DNA of 64,000 nt. Origin: Methanomicrobiaceae archaeon. GTDB taxonomy: Archaea > Halobacteriota > Methanomicrobia > Methanomicrobiales > Methanomicrobiaceae. The DNA is taken from NCBI GenBank assembly GCA_029762625.1, contig JARVGI010000009.1, positions 24,288 through 88,287 on the forward strand, in the 5' to 3' direction. Position 1 is the first letter of the stretch, and each line of letters opens with the position of its first letter. The notes under the pieces were generated by a model that was given only the letters and a program-made list of their open reading frames with translations, did not search any database and was not told the DNA's origin. Position numbers and translations under genes: made by a program. Positions 8,295-17,011 of the stretch are shown piece after piece.

Positions 8295-8936
8295 CTAGAT
8301 CACCTCGACCGGCCCGGCGGGCTCGAGCAGCGCATCCACGGTGAAAAGCGCGTCCTCAACCTCATGTGGTTCCATGCCGAATACCGCGCAGAGACGGGTG
8401 ATTTCCCGCACCGAGCGGAGGTCGAGCAGGGACCGCGCACCCGAAGAGATGGTAAGCGGAAAGGAAAACTTCCGGTGGAGCCGGAGCACGTCCCGGTAAC
8501 AGCGAAGCGCTTTCTGCCGGGAGGCCCCCCGCTGATGGATGAGAGGAAAGAAATCGATGTCGATTGCAATCCCCTTATCCGCCGCATTTTTCGCCGAAAC
8601 CTGATCGAATGCCCTTTTCGGGGCGGAACCGAGTCCGCGAAGGATATGCACCCCGCGGTACGAGAGCGCTGCACGGTTGAATGCGCCATCCCCCGCCCTG
8701 ACCAGTATCAGGTCGGCGGTGCGCTGCTCCTTTTTCACGCGCGCGACAACCTCCTGCATCGATCCGGTTTCGATGATAACCCCCCGGCGCACGAGCACGT
8801 CGTGGATTTGGCCTCGTTCCACCGCATCGATGCACACGATCGAATCAAGCCCGAGGTTCCGCGCCTCGAGGCACAACCTCCTGAGGGACGTGTCGCCGTG
8901 CGGATAGGGAAACACACAGGCATCGGTGCACCCCAT
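8295..8936 (-). CDS. rnp3: Ribonuclease P protein component 3 (Rpp30 family)
   Basis: RNase P subunit with a PHP-like TIM barrel, partner of Pop5. It begins MGCTDACVFPYPHGDTSLRR and continues with AGDGAFNRAALSYRGVHILRG, a KNAADKGIAIDIDFFPL strand and SSGARSLLDLRSVREI, all recognisable Rpp30 blocks. I chose the ATG at 8936, preceded by an AAGGTG element; a TTG 15 bases earlier is also open. Stop and downstream gene (rnp2) are contiguous. RNase P needs an RNA subunit, which I do not see in this window. Confidence 0.9.
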   Translation of the reverse strand: MGCTDACVFPYPHGDTSLRRLCLEARNLGLDSIVCIDAVERGQIHDVLVRRGVIIETGSMQEVVARVKKEQRTADLILVRAGDGAFNRAALSYRGVHILRGLGSAPKRAFDQVSAKNAADKGIAIDIDFFPLIHQRGASRQKALRCYRDVLRLHRKFSFPLTISSGARSLLDLRSVREITRLCAVFGMEPHEVEDALFTVDALLEPAGPVEVI

Positions 8937-8962
8937 ACCTGCACCTTTCAAAAAAGAGGTAT

Positions 8963-9553
8963 TTATTTGCCCCGATTCGCGTGGGAGCGAATACTCGGAC
9001 GGGTCTTTTCAGTACCCTTTCCTTTCCGCCGCATACCGCGCCCTTTCTGTCCCGCAGAGGTCTTTCCGCGCTCTGCACGACCTCTCTGGGTTGACGCGCC
9101 GATCCAGGAGAGCTGGCGGTCACTTTTTATCGCAGGGTGGTGGCCGTCGACCATGATGACCTCGTACCACTTTCTGCGTCCGTCCTCACCCACCCAGTAG
9201 GAGTTGAGCACCTCCATGTTGGGGAATTTGCGGGACGCACGCTCTTCGGCAATCCGCTGGATGCTCTTTCCGGGGGTCACGCGTGCCATTCCCATGGCGG
9301 CGGTCCTGCGTCCACGCACGTACCGCGACTTGCGGCGCCCTCCGCGGCGGACTGCGACGCGCGCAACCGCGATACCCTGTTTTGCCTTGTAGCCAAGCGT
9401 GCGGGCGCGGTCGATCCGGGTGGGCCGCTCGATACGCACGACGCTGCCCTGGCGGCGCCACTCCTGCATGCGGTGCCAGAGAAGCGTCTTGACCTCTGTG
9501 TCATCGGGACGCTTCCATGCATCACGCACGTATGCATACATCGATTTAACCAT
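8963..9553 (-). CDS. rpl15e: 50S ribosomal protein L15e
   Basis: A 196-residue strongly basic large-subunit protein. Family blocks visible in order are [80 protein letters not shown], and a basic tail with [20 protein letters not shown]. It is the first gene of the ten-gene minus-strand superoperon (through to pfdB). A GGTGAT element lies upstream of the ATG. A clear promoter with a TATA box near 9625 sits in front. Confidence 0.96.
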   Translation of the reverse strand: MVKSMYAYVRDAWKRPDDTEVKTLLWHRMQEWRRQGSVVRIERPTRIDRARTLGYKAKQGIAVARVAVRRGGRRKSRYVRGRRTAAMGMARVTPGKSIQRIAEERASRKFPNMEVLNSYWVGEDGRRKWYEVIMVDGHHPAIKSDRQLSWIGASTQRGRAERGKTSAGQKGRGMRRKGKGTEKTRPSIRSHANRGK

Positions 9554-9601
9554 TGTACTATCACCTGCAAGGTTCAGCTCGTCAGAGCCACATTCCTTTC
9601 C

Positions 9602-9634
9602 CGGGACATGTCCCGTGGTTCTTTATATTTTGAG
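9602..9634 (-). promoter_or_regulatory. Promoter of the rpl15e superoperon with a perfect 14-bp palindrome
   Basis: On the minus strand AAAATATAAAG (about 9620-9630) is a good archaeal TATA box about 70 bases upstream of the rpl15e ATG. Immediately downstream, at 9602-9615, is the perfect palindrome CGGGACATGTCCCG, lying between the TATA box and the expected transcription start. This position suits an operator or a structured leader start. Binding factor unknown. Confidence 0.6.
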
Positions 9635-9685
9635 CAGCAGTCCTATTAAAGCCCTGCGCCTGCACGGGCGTCCTGCCAGAGCGGA

Positions 9686-10150
9686 CTACCCTTTCCGCTT
9701 CTCCAGCACCCGGACACCCTCGATGCGGGTGGTGGGGTACTGCCCCCCGGCATCCTTTTCCGCGGATTTGACCATATCCCAGACGGTCAGCAGCCCAACG
9801 CTTACGCCGGTGAGCGCCTCCATCTCGACTCCCGTCTTGCCGTACGAAGTTACGCGGACGCGGGCTTCGATGAATCCCTCTCCCTCATCAAACTCCGCCT
9901 CGACGCCGCCAAGGGCGAGTGGGTGGCACATGGGGATCAGGGAGGGGGTCGCCTTCACCGCCTGGATGGCCGCCACCCGCGCGGTTGCCAGCACATTGCC
10001 CTTGAGCACGTTCCCTTCCCGGATCGCAAGAAGCGTCTCTGGCCGGAGGTGGATGCGTCCCTCCGCAACCGCTTCTCTCATCACATCGCTCTTTTCGGAG
10101 ACATCGACCATATGTGCCCGGTCGTTTTTGATATGCGTGAACTCAACCAT
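9686..10150 (-). CDS. moaC: Cyclic pyranopterin monophosphate synthase MoaC
   Basis: Second enzyme of molybdopterin synthesis, converting the MoaA product to cyclic pyranopterin monophosphate. The 154-residue protein carries all landmark motifs: MVDVSEKSD near the N-terminus, IPMCHPLALGG in the middle, and the catalytic-site block KTGVEMEALTGVSVGLLTVWDMVKS-x-EKD. It follows nnrDE by 11 bases on the same strand and is probably co-transcribed with it. The cofactor is needed by the molybdopterin enzymes at 30.6-32.7 kb and 40.7 kb. Confidence 0.96.
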   Translation of the reverse strand: MVEFTHIKNDRAHMVDVSEKSDVMREAVAEGRIHLRPETLLAIREGNVLKGNVLATARVAAIQAVKATPSLIPMCHPLALGGVEAEFDEGEGFIEARVRVTSYGKTGVEMEALTGVSVGLLTVWDMVKSAEKDAGGQYPTTRIEGVRVLEKRKG

Positions 10151-10161
10151 TGGCTACCATC

Positions 10162-11550
10162 TCACCCATAGAGTTCGGCGGGAATAGTATCAAGGAGATC
10201 GCTTGCCAGAAGGCCGTCCCCCCGCGTCTGCGCAGCCGCCATGCCCGCCCGCCCGTTGACGTAGGCGGCGATACACGCGGCCTCGAAGGCCGGCAGGCGG
10301 CAGAACAGCGCCGCGGCAACCCCCGTGAGGACGTCCCCGGTCCCGCCAGTCGTCATTGCCGCACACCCGGTGGTGTTGAACCGCACCCGTTCGCCATCGG
10401 ATATGATGTCCACCGCGCCCTTGAGGAGGACGGTGCCGGCGGTTGCATGCCCCTGTACCACCCTCCCGCGTGCCGCAGGATCCGCAGGCACCTCTGCGCC
10501 GAACATCCGGCGGAATTCACCGGCATGAGGGGTGTAGATCGAATCGCGGGCGCGGGGGAGGGGGTGCACGAGTGCGTCCGCATCAAAGACCGCCCTCGTC
10601 GCGCGGCCCGCGAGCCTGCAGACCACCTCGTTGCTCTTCTTGCCCAGCCCCGGCCCGAAGACCACCACGTCAGCCCACTTCACCGCCTCTGTCAGGTGGT
10701 CGAGGTGCGCATCGCCGATACGGTCCCCCTCCAGACGGTCCACGATCAGGTCAGGATAGGGGAGATAAGCCGTCGAGGCGATGCGCACCAGATCCGCTCC
10801 CGCGCGCAGCGCGGCAAGGCCGGCGAGGTAGGGGGCGCCCTGGTAGGGACCGCCGCCCACCACGAGCACCTTTCCGCCCGCACCCTTATGTACCCCACCC
10901 GCTTTCGGCGCAAGCAGCGTGAGGTCTCCGGGGCCCACGGTGCACTCCGCAGCGAGCGGGATCCCGATATCAACCACCTCGGAGCCTTCCACCTTGGGAC
11001 GGTGGAATGCAACGATGCGGTGCGCACGGATACCGGGGGTTGGAATGTCGGCGGCGATGATCTGCGCTGCGCTCCCGTTGGCCATGCGGACGCAGGAGGC
11101 GATGGGCTCTCTCGGCTCGCCGGACACCCCGATCCCGAGCAGGGCGTCGATAATGACATCCGCCGAAGAGAACAGGTCTGCGAGCCGTTCTGCATCCTCC
11201 CGGCAGCGGATCCGGTGGGTCCTCGCCGGTGATCCGGCAAGCGCCCGCAGTTGCGCCTGTGCATCTTCGGTGGCCATCCCCTCAGCCGGCACGATGACAT
11301 CGACCCTCTCGCACTGCTGCAGGTACCTGGCGGCAACAAGGCCATCGCCCCCGTTGTTCCCTTTCCCGCACAGCACCAGCACGCGCCCCGGGTGCACGGC
11401 ATATGCCATCTCTGCAAGGGATTTTCCCGCACTCTCCATCAGCTGCAGCGGCAGCACCCCAAAATGTGCGGCGTTTCTGTCGATGACGCGCATGCGCTGG
11501 GGGCTGACCTGTCCGCGTTCACAAAACTCTTTCACATCCTCATACCGCAT
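10162..11550 (-). CDS. nnrDE: Bifunctional NAD(P)H-hydrate epimerase / ADP-dependent dehydratase
   Basis: Repairs hydrated NAD(P)H. The N-terminal half (about 1-215) is the YjeF_N epimerase, with LMESAGKSLAEMAY and the nucleotide-binding VLVLCGKGNNGGDGLVAARYL. The C-terminal half (about 225-462) is the carbohydrate-kinase-like dehydratase (YjeF_C), with VVGGGPYQGAPYLAGLAALRAGADLV, YTPHAGEFRRMFG and the ATP/ADP-binding TTGGTGDVLTGVAAAL. Fusion of both halves in one 462-residue chain is the usual archaeal state. It lies upstream of moaC. Confidence 0.95.
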   Translation of the reverse strand: MRYEDVKEFCERGQVSPQRMRVIDRNAAHFGVLPLQLMESAGKSLAEMAYAVHPGRVLVLCGKGNNGGDGLVAARYLQQCERVDVIVPAEGMATEDAQAQLRALAGSPARTHRIRCREDAERLADLFSSADVIIDALLGIGVSGEPREPIASCVRMANGSAAQIIAADIPTPGIRAHRIVAFHRPKVEGSEVVDIGIPLAAECTVGPGDLTLLAPKAGGVHKGAGGKVLVVGGGPYQGAPYLAGLAALRAGADLVRIASTAYLPYPDLIVDRLEGDRIGDAHLDHLTEAVKWADVVVFGPGLGKKSNEVVCRLAGRATRAVFDADALVHPLPRARDSIYTPHAGEFRRMFGAEVPADPAARGRVVQGHATAGTVLLKGAVDIISDGERVRFNTTGCAAMTTGGTGDVLTGVAAALFCRLPAFEAACIAAYVNGRAGMAAAQTRGDGLLASDLLDTIPAELYG

Positions 11551-11685
11551 GCGACACTCCTTTTAGGCGGGACAGCGCTGCACAGGCCCCCCGCGGCGGT
11601 CGGCGCGGGGATCGCTGCTGGGCTATCACCTTCCATATTCACCCTTTGGCATGGTTTATTGATATACGATACCATAGTATACGCA

Positions 11686-13065
11686 ATGGGTTTCGATGCC
11701 GATATCTGCGCTGTTGTCGGGAAAATACTCGACGCCGACAGGGTTACGGTGGTTTCACACATCGATGCGGACGGGATCACCAGCGAGGCAATTCTCGGCC
11801 AGGCGATATCGAGGGCAGGCATTCCCGTCGAAACCGTGTTCGTCCGGCAGCTCGAACCGCTGTCGATGCGGCATGTTCCCGATGACGACTCGCTGAAAGT
11901 ATTCATCGATCTCGGTGCAGGGCAGCAAAACCTCCTCGAAGAGCACGGGCTCGGCGAGAGGGATGTTGCCATTATCGACCACCACGTCAGGCAGGATACG
12001 GAAACGCCCTATCTCCAGCTCAACGCCCTCGATCACGGGCACGAAAAACTGAGTGCCGCCGGTCTCGGCTATCTGGTGGCGAAGGCCATGGATGATGCCA
12101 ATATCGATCTTGCCAAACTGGCGGTGGTGGGCAACGTGGGCGATATGATGGCCCGGGAGCACTGCGGGCTCATCGGCCCCGCCCGCAGGATCGTCGATGA
12201 CGGCGTTGCCTGCGGGGAGATCGAGGCAATCGAGAAAGACCTCAACTGCTACGGGATCTCGACTCGCCCCCTCCACGTCTGCCTCTCCTACAACGACGAC
12301 CCCCACATCCCGGGATTGAGCAACTCCGCCGACAGTTCATTGAGGTTCTTGAAAAACCTGCGCACGGTGGAGCTGCGCCACCCGGACGGGCGGTGGCGCG
12401 TCTGGGAGGAGCTCGGTTTCGAGGAGAAGCGCACCATCATGAGCGCCCTCGTGCAGCAGCTGATCGCCCATAACGAACCCGTGGACCGCCTCTTTGGAGA
12501 GGCCTACCTCTTTCCCTCCGAACCCGCACAGACACCGCTTCGCAATGCATCGGAGTATGCAACACTCCTCAATGCCTGCGGGCGATGGGCCCGGGCGCCG
12601 GTAGGAGGGGCGGTATGCCGCGGGGACCGGGGCGTCGGCTACCGGGAGGCCGAACAGATGCTCCGCCATCACCGGAGCATCATCCGCGATCTGGTCTCCT
12701 ATATCCACGATACCGGGGTCGAGGACCTTTCCCATCTCCAGCATGTGCACGTGGGCCAGAAATTTCCCGATACCATTGTCGGCATCGGCGCAGGCATCGC
12801 CCTCTCCAAACTCAACTGGCAGAAGCCCATTCTCATCATGTGCTACCTGCCCGACGATCCCGAGCTTGTCAAGGCATCGATGAGGACCAACGAACGTATG
12901 GTGGCAAGGGGCATCGACCTGCAAAAGGCGCTGCTCGTTGCCTCCGGGGAGGTCGGCGGCGCCGGCGGGGGGCACAGGATTGCGGCGGGTGCATTCATTC
13001 CCCGCGAGGCCGAAAAGGAGTTTGCATATCGTGTCAATGAATTACTCAAACAACAATGCCCTTAG
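11686..13065 (+). CDS. Archaeal RecJ-like DHH/DHHA1 nuclease
   Basis: A 459-residue DHH-family phosphoesterase related to RecJ/Cdc45; euryarchaeal homologues are single-strand exonucleases, some bound to GINS. Motifs: SHIDADGITSE (motif I), FIDLGAGQ (II), AIIDHHV (the DHH triad), the LDHGHEKLSAAGLGYLVAKA block, and in the DHHA1 domain GGAGGGHRIAAGAF. I chose the ATG at 11686 because conservation begins there; the frame is open further upstream but that region overlaps nnrDE on the other strand and lacks family similarity. Its end overlaps the next gene by 29 bases. Confidence 0.9.
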   Translation: MGFDADICAVVGKILDADRVTVVSHIDADGITSEAILGQAISRAGIPVETVFVRQLEPLSMRHVPDDDSLKVFIDLGAGQQNLLEEHGLGERDVAIIDHHVRQDTETPYLQLNALDHGHEKLSAAGLGYLVAKAMDDANIDLAKLAVVGNVGDMMAREHCGLIGPARRIVDDGVACGEIEAIEKDLNCYGISTRPLHVCLSYNDDPHIPGLSNSADSSLRFLKNLRTVELRHPDGRWRVWEELGFEEKRTIMSALVQQLIAHNEPVDRLFGEAYLFPSEPAQTPLRNASEYATLLNACGRWARAPVGGAVCRGDRGVGYREAEQMLRHHRSIIRDLVSYIHDTGVEDLSHLQHVHVGQKFPDTIVGIGAGIALSKLNWQKPILIMCYLPDDPELVKASMRTNERMVARGIDLQKALLVASGEVGGAGGGHRIAAGAFIPREAEKEFAYRVNELLKQQCP

Positions 13066-13513
13066 ACGCGTGCGGACCATTGCGGATTACCAGTTCGGGG
13101 CGGGGGCGGGCAACGCCCTCTTCCCGGACGAGTGTGAATTCGGCTTCTCGAGAACGGGAAGGATACGCTACGTGCTCCTTGGCGTCGAGCGGCTCGCGAC
13201 GGTCCGCGCCGGCGACGGGCGGCTCACCCTGAGCTACGAAGGGGCGCACCGGCTCATGGCGGCGCTGGCGTCACCGGCATACCGCGTGGTGATCGACGAG
13301 AACGTGGTCGAATTCGTGGGAAAAGGCAAAAACGCCATGGCAAAACATGTCATTGCAGCGGATGCGGAGATCCGGGCGGGTGACGAAGTGCTGGTGGTGA
13401 ACGCCGCAGACGATCTGGTGGCAACCGGCAGCGCAGCGCTTTCAGGTGAAGAGATGCTGGCATTTAATTATGGAGTAGCGGTAAACGTACGAAAAGGAAG
13501 GGATACGTCATGA
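13037..13513 (+). CDS. PUA-domain protein
   Basis: A 158-residue protein whose second half is a PUA RNA-binding domain (VVIDENVVEFVGKGKNAMAKHVIAADAEIRAGDEVLVV, ending with DLVATGSAALSGEEMLAF). The N-terminal half (RRVRTIADYQFG-x-GAGNALFP) resembles the leader part of archaeal stand-alone PUA proteins found beside NAC. It overlaps recJ-like upstream by 29 bases and the NAC gene downstream by 4 bases, so the three are translationally coupled. Probably an RNA-modification or ribosome-associated factor; target unknown. Confidence 0.85.
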   Translation: MNYSNNNALRRVRTIADYQFGAGAGNALFPDECEFGFSRTGRIRYVLLGVERLATVRAGDGRLTLSYEGAHRLMAALASPAYRVVIDENVVEFVGKGKNAMAKHVIAADAEIRAGDEVLVVNAADDLVATGSAALSGEEMLAFNYGVAVNVRKGRDTS

Positions 13514-13848
13514 TGCCCGGAATGAATCCAAAAAAGATGAAACAGATGATGAAGCAGCTCGGCATGACCATGGACCAGCTGGAGGATGTCCGGCAGGTGG
13601 TCATCTCTACGGCGAAGGGCAACTACGTCTTCGATCAGCCGGAAGTCGTCTCCACCACCATGCAGGGCATGACCACCTACCAGATCAGCGGGCAGGCGGA
13701 GTTCCAGCCGGCGGAGGTCCAGATCCCCGAAGAGGACGTCATCATGGTCGCCGAACAGACCGGAGCATCGCCCGGGGACGCACGTACCGTACTCAAAGAA
13801 TGCAACGGCGATATTGCGGAAGCAATACTCAAGCTGACCGGGGAATGA
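13510..13848 (+). CDS. nac: Nascent polypeptide-associated complex protein
   Basis: Archaeal NAC-alpha homologue (112 residues), a ribosome-bound homodimeric chaperone near the exit tunnel. The N-terminus (MMPGMNPKKMKQMMKQLGM) is typical, followed by the NAC beta-barrel (VVISTAKGNYVFDQPEV, QGMTTYQISGQ) and a C-terminal UBA domain (VIMVAEQTGASPGDARTVLKECNGDIAEAIL). The start overlaps the PUA gene, and the stop TGA overlaps the next ATG (ATGA). Confidence 0.95.
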   Translation: MMPGMNPKKMKQMMKQLGMTMDQLEDVRQVVISTAKGNYVFDQPEVVSTTMQGMTTYQISGQAEFQPAEVQIPEEDVIMVAEQTGASPGDARTVLKECNGDIAEAILKLTGE

Positions 13849-14579
13849 TCGGGGAGAACGACCGCGTCCTCATCTCCGGCGAGGGGCGCGAGTACTGGGT
13901 GCGGGCGGGTGCTGGCCCGTTGAGCACCGATAAGGGGATGATCGATCTCTCCGCGCTCGTGGGCTGTTCTCCCGGCGACGAGATCCGCACGCACCTGGGA
14001 TGCGCGTTTTTCGTGCGCATTCCCCGCGCCACCGATTTTTTTGTCCATGCACGCAGGAGCGGTGCGCCCATGCTCCCCAAGGACATCGGCATGGTCATCG
14101 CCTATACCGGTATGAACCGGCGCGACACGGTGCTTGATGCCGGTACGGGCAGCGGTATCGCCGCCATCTTTTTCGGGGGGATTGCCGGAAGAGTGATCAC
14201 CTGCGAGCATCGCGAGGAGTTCGCGCGGCTCGCCGCAGCCAATGTCGCCGACGCCGGACTCACATCCGTCGAAGTGGTCTGTGCGGACGTCATGGATGTC
14301 GAGGGCGAGTTCGATGTGGTGCACCTTGATCTGCAGATCCGGGAGGAGCATGTCCTCCGGGCACACGAGCTCCTGCGTCATGGCGGATATCTCGCCACCT
14401 ATACGCCGTTTCTCGAACAGACCAACCTCGTCATGGACAGCGCACGGGATCTTTTTTCGGAGGTTCATACCTACGAGATCATCGAGCGGGAACTGACGAG
14501 ATCGCAGCGGGGAACGCGCCCCTCCACCCGCGTCTGCCACAGCGGCTACATCACCATCGCACGAAAGGTGCACCGCTGA
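13845..14579 (+). CDS. trmI: TrmI-type tRNA (adenine-N1) methyltransferase
   Basis: SAM-dependent methyltransferase of the TrmI/Gcd14 family, which in archaea makes m1A at tRNA positions 57/58. N-terminal residues 1-75 form the small beta domain with GPLSTDKGMIDLSAL. The Rossmann core shows VLDAGTGSGIAAIFFGG (motif I), TCEHREEFARLAAANV, and DVVHLDLQI in place of the usual DLP motif IV. The end has TRVCHSGYITIARK, the family C-terminal block. Length 244. Coupled to NAC by an ATGA overlap. Confidence 0.88.
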   Translation: MIGENDRVLISGEGREYWVRAGAGPLSTDKGMIDLSALVGCSPGDEIRTHLGCAFFVRIPRATDFFVHARRSGAPMLPKDIGMVIAYTGMNRRDTVLDAGTGSGIAAIFFGGIAGRVITCEHREEFARLAAANVADAGLTSVEVVCADVMDVEGEFDVVHLDLQIREEHVLRAHELLRHGGYLATYTPFLEQTNLVMDSARDLFSEVHTYEIIERELTRSQRGTRPSTRVCHSGYITIARKVHR

Positions 14580-14683
14580 ATTCCGGCATTCCGGCATTCC
14601 GTCAAACGCACCGGGGAGCGGGGGAGGCGAAGACAGATTATTTTTTACTGTAGCAGTGGAACAATTCCCTAGAAAGGGGGACC

Positions 14684-15580
14684 ATGTATCATATCATTTC
14701 TATTCTGGATTTTTCCCGCGAGCAGATCGACGACCTGCTGGAAAAGGCGAGAAGAATCGACGAAACCACAGAAATCGAGAGAAGTCTCGAGGGGAAACAG
14801 GTAGCACTCCTCTTCTTTGAACCCAGCACCCGCACCCGCATGTCCTTTGCCTCCGCAGTCTCGCGCCTCGGCGGCACCACGATCTGCGTGGACAGCGTGG
14901 AGGGGAGTTCGATCATCAAGGGGGAGACGCTCGCCGATACCGTGCGGGTGGTAAGCGGCTACGTGGACGCCATCGTCCTGCGCCATCCCAAAGAGGGTGC
15001 GGCCCGCCTCGCGAGCGAATTTGCCACGGTCCCGGTCATCAACGCCGGGGACGGGGCGGGCCAGCACCCTTCGCAGACCCTGCTCGACCTCTACACCATC
15101 CGGCAGTCGATGGCGCTCGAGGGGATCAACGTGGGCCTGATCGGCGACCTCCGCTACGGCCGCACGGCCCATTCACTCGCCCAGGCGCTCTCCCACTACA
15201 ATGTCAATCTCTTTACGATCGCTCCCAACGGGCTCGAACTGCCGGAAACCATCCAGATCGAGTTAAACGACATGGGAACGGAGATATGCGAGTGTGCGGA
15301 GGTCAAGGACGTCATCCGCGATCTCGATGTGCTCTATGTCACCCGCCTGCAGCGGGAGAGGTTCCCCGACTCGGCCACGTTCGTCAATGTCCAGCAATCC
15401 TACCAGGTGACGCCCCAGCTCCTCTCCGGCGTCAGAGACAACATGATCGTGCTCCACCCCCTCCCGAGGGCGGGCGAGATCGACCCTGCCGTGGACAGTC
15501 TCCCCCATGCCCGGTACTTCGAACAGGCGCGCAACGGCATCCCGGTGAGGATGGCCATGCTCACGGAGGTGATGCAGTGA
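14684..15580 (+). CDS. pyrB: Aspartate carbamoyltransferase catalytic chain
   Basis: First committed enzyme of pyrimidine synthesis, 298 residues. The carbamoyl-phosphate site reads FFEPSTRTRMSF, followed by SSIIKGETLADT, the VINAGDGAGQHPSQTLLDLYTI block, GDLRYGRTAHSL and LHPLPRAGEID near the end. A strong ribosome site (AAAGGGGGACC) precedes the ATG. The stop overlaps the GTG of pyrI (GTGA), the usual pyrBI operon. A T-rich stretch near 14640 may be the promoter. Confidence 0.97.
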   Translation: MYHIISILDFSREQIDDLLEKARRIDETTEIERSLEGKQVALLFFEPSTRTRMSFASAVSRLGGTTICVDSVEGSSIIKGETLADTVRVVSGYVDAIVLRHPKEGAARLASEFATVPVINAGDGAGQHPSQTLLDLYTIRQSMALEGINVGLIGDLRYGRTAHSLAQALSHYNVNLFTIAPNGLELPETIQIELNDMGTEICECAEVKDVIRDLDVLYVTRLQRERFPDSATFVNVQQSYQVTPQLLSGVRDNMIVLHPLPRAGEIDPAVDSLPHARYFEQARNGIPVRMAMLTEVMQ

Positions 15581-16041
15581 CCGAAGGACCGCCTCGCCAG
15601 CTGCTCGTGAGCCCCATCAAGGACGGCACGGTAATCGACCACATCACCGCGGGAGAAGCCCTGAACGTGCTGAAGATCCTGGGAATTACGGGAACCACGA
15701 ACGAACGCCTCTCTATTGCCACCAACGTGGTGAGCAAGGACATGCGGCGGAAAGATATCGTGAAGATCGAGGAGCGCGAGCTCATGACCGAAGAAGTTGA
15801 CCGCATCGCCCTCATCGCCCCGCGGGCGACCATCAATATCATCAGGGAATACCGCGTGGTGGAGAAGAAGGGCGTGGAAATACCCTCCATCCTCATCGGC
15901 GTGGTGCGGTGCCCCAATCCCGGGTGCATCTCCAATACCGAGGAGCCTATCGAGAGCAGGTTTGAGGTGGTCGAGAAAGGCCTCCGCTGCTACTACTGCG
16001 ACAACCTGATCACGCGCGACATCGCCCGCCACATCATCTGA
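15577..16041 (+). CDS. pyrI: Aspartate carbamoyltransferase regulatory chain
   Basis: Regulatory subunit (154 residues) that binds nucleotide effectors and bridges PyrB trimers. The allosteric domain contains VSPIKDGTVIDHI and LNVLKILGI; the zinc domain has CPNPGCISNTEEP and CYYCDN, giving the four zinc cysteines. I start it at GTG 15577, which overlaps the pyrB stop codon (GTGA). The gene ends convergently 8 bases inside coaD. Confidence 0.97.
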   Translation: MTEGPPRQLLVSPIKDGTVIDHITAGEALNVLKILGITGTTNERLSIATNVVSKDMRRKDIVKIEERELMTEEVDRIALIAPRATINIIREYRVVEKKGVEIPSILIGVVRCPNPGCISNTEEPIESRFEVVEKGLRCYYCDNLITRDIARHII

Positions 16042-16492
16042 TCAGGTGTCCGTGGCGGTCGATCTCGCCGCGGTAGATCCGCGTGCTCGATATCCACCGA
16101 CCGTCCTCGGCCAGCACACAGGACACCTGGTGGATATCCACTTTTTTCTTCCCGCGCTCGGTGCGTTTGCGGTTGATGTCCAGTGCGACGGGGAACGTCT
16201 CCTCGCTGACCACCAGCGCATCGAAATCAGCATTCAGGGATGGCCCGTACCGGTCGCTGAGCGGCTCGATTATCCAGTCCGCAGAAAAATTCGAGGATTT
16301 GATATAGGCGACCAGCTCTTCCCGCCGCTGCTCGTAGGGAGTGATGGCATGGCTCTTTTTCCCTGCAAATGCATCCGTGGTCAGGCCGACAATCACGGTA
16401 CCCCCGTCGCCGGCGAGGGAGAATGAACGCTCGATCAGTTTTTTGTGCCCATCATGCAGGGGATCGAAGGTGCCCCCTACCATAACTTTCAT
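16034..16492 (-). CDS. coaD: Phosphopantetheine adenylyltransferase, archaeal type
   Basis: Nucleotidyltransferase of coenzyme A synthesis, transferring AMP from ATP to 4'-phosphopantetheine. The archaeal/eukaryotic type has GGTFDPLHDGHKKLI (HxGH-like motif read as HDGH), TPYEQRREELVAYI and, near the end, ISSTRIYRGEID, equivalent to the ISSTxIR motif. 152 residues. It overlaps pyrI by 8 bases on the opposite strand and is divergent from the carbonic anhydrase-like gene, with only 30 bases between the starts. Confidence 0.93.
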   Translation of the reverse strand: MKVMVGGTFDPLHDGHKKLIERSFSLAGDGGTVIVGLTTDAFAGKKSHAITPYEQRREELVAYIKSSNFSADWIIEPLSDRYGPSLNADFDALVVSEETFPVALDINRKRTERGKKKVDIHQVSCVLAEDGRWISSTRIYRGEIDRHGHLIR

Positions 16493-16522
16493 TGGATGGA
16501 GAGGTTAAACTCATATACTATT

Positions 16523-17011
16523 ATGAATGCCGGTGAACCTCCCACATCCCCCCCGTTTCTTGCCCCCAATGCCACGATCGAGGGCGACGTGACGCTTCAA
16601 GATGACGTCAGCATCTGGTTCGGTGCGGTCGTCAGGGCAGATAAGGACAGGATCCGTATTGAACGGGGGAGCAACATCCAGGACAATGCGGTGGTGCACA
16701 CGACCACCGGCTACCCGGTGCACATCGGGAGGTATGTATCGGTCGGGCACGGCGCGATTCTCCACGGCTGCTGCGTGGAGGACTCCGTGCTCGTGGGGAT
16801 GGGTGCGATCGTCATGAACGGGGCGCAGGTGGGCCATCATTCGGTCATCGGCGCCGGGGCGGTGGTGACCGAACATGCCAGCATCCCTCCGCATTCGGTG
16901 GTGCTGGGGGTGCCGGCGAAGGTGGTGCGGAGTATCACGAAAGAGCAGGAAGACCAGATAATGAAGAACGCATTGAGCTATATTGAACTTGCAGGGAGGT
17001 ACCGGACGTGA
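16523..17011 (+). CDS. Gamma-class carbonic anhydrase-like protein
   Basis: A left-handed beta-helix hexapeptide-repeat protein of 162 residues. The three metal-binding histidines of gamma carbonic anhydrases are visible in VVHTTTGYPVHIG, VSVGHGAILHG. It lacks the acidic-loop insertion of Methanosarcina Cam and is therefore the CamH/YrdA-like short type, whose activity varies. I chose the ATG at 16523, where conservation starts. Its stop overlaps the GTG start of the HdrA-like gene (GTGA), so the two are co-expressed. Confidence 0.88.
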   Translation: MNAGEPPTSPPFLAPNATIEGDVTLQDDVSIWFGAVVRADKDRIRIERGSNIQDNAVVHTTTGYPVHIGRYVSVGHGAILHGCCVEDSVLVGMGAIVMNGAQVGHHSVIGAGAVVTEHASIPPHSVVLGVPAKVVRSITKEQEDQIMKNALSYIELAGRYRT

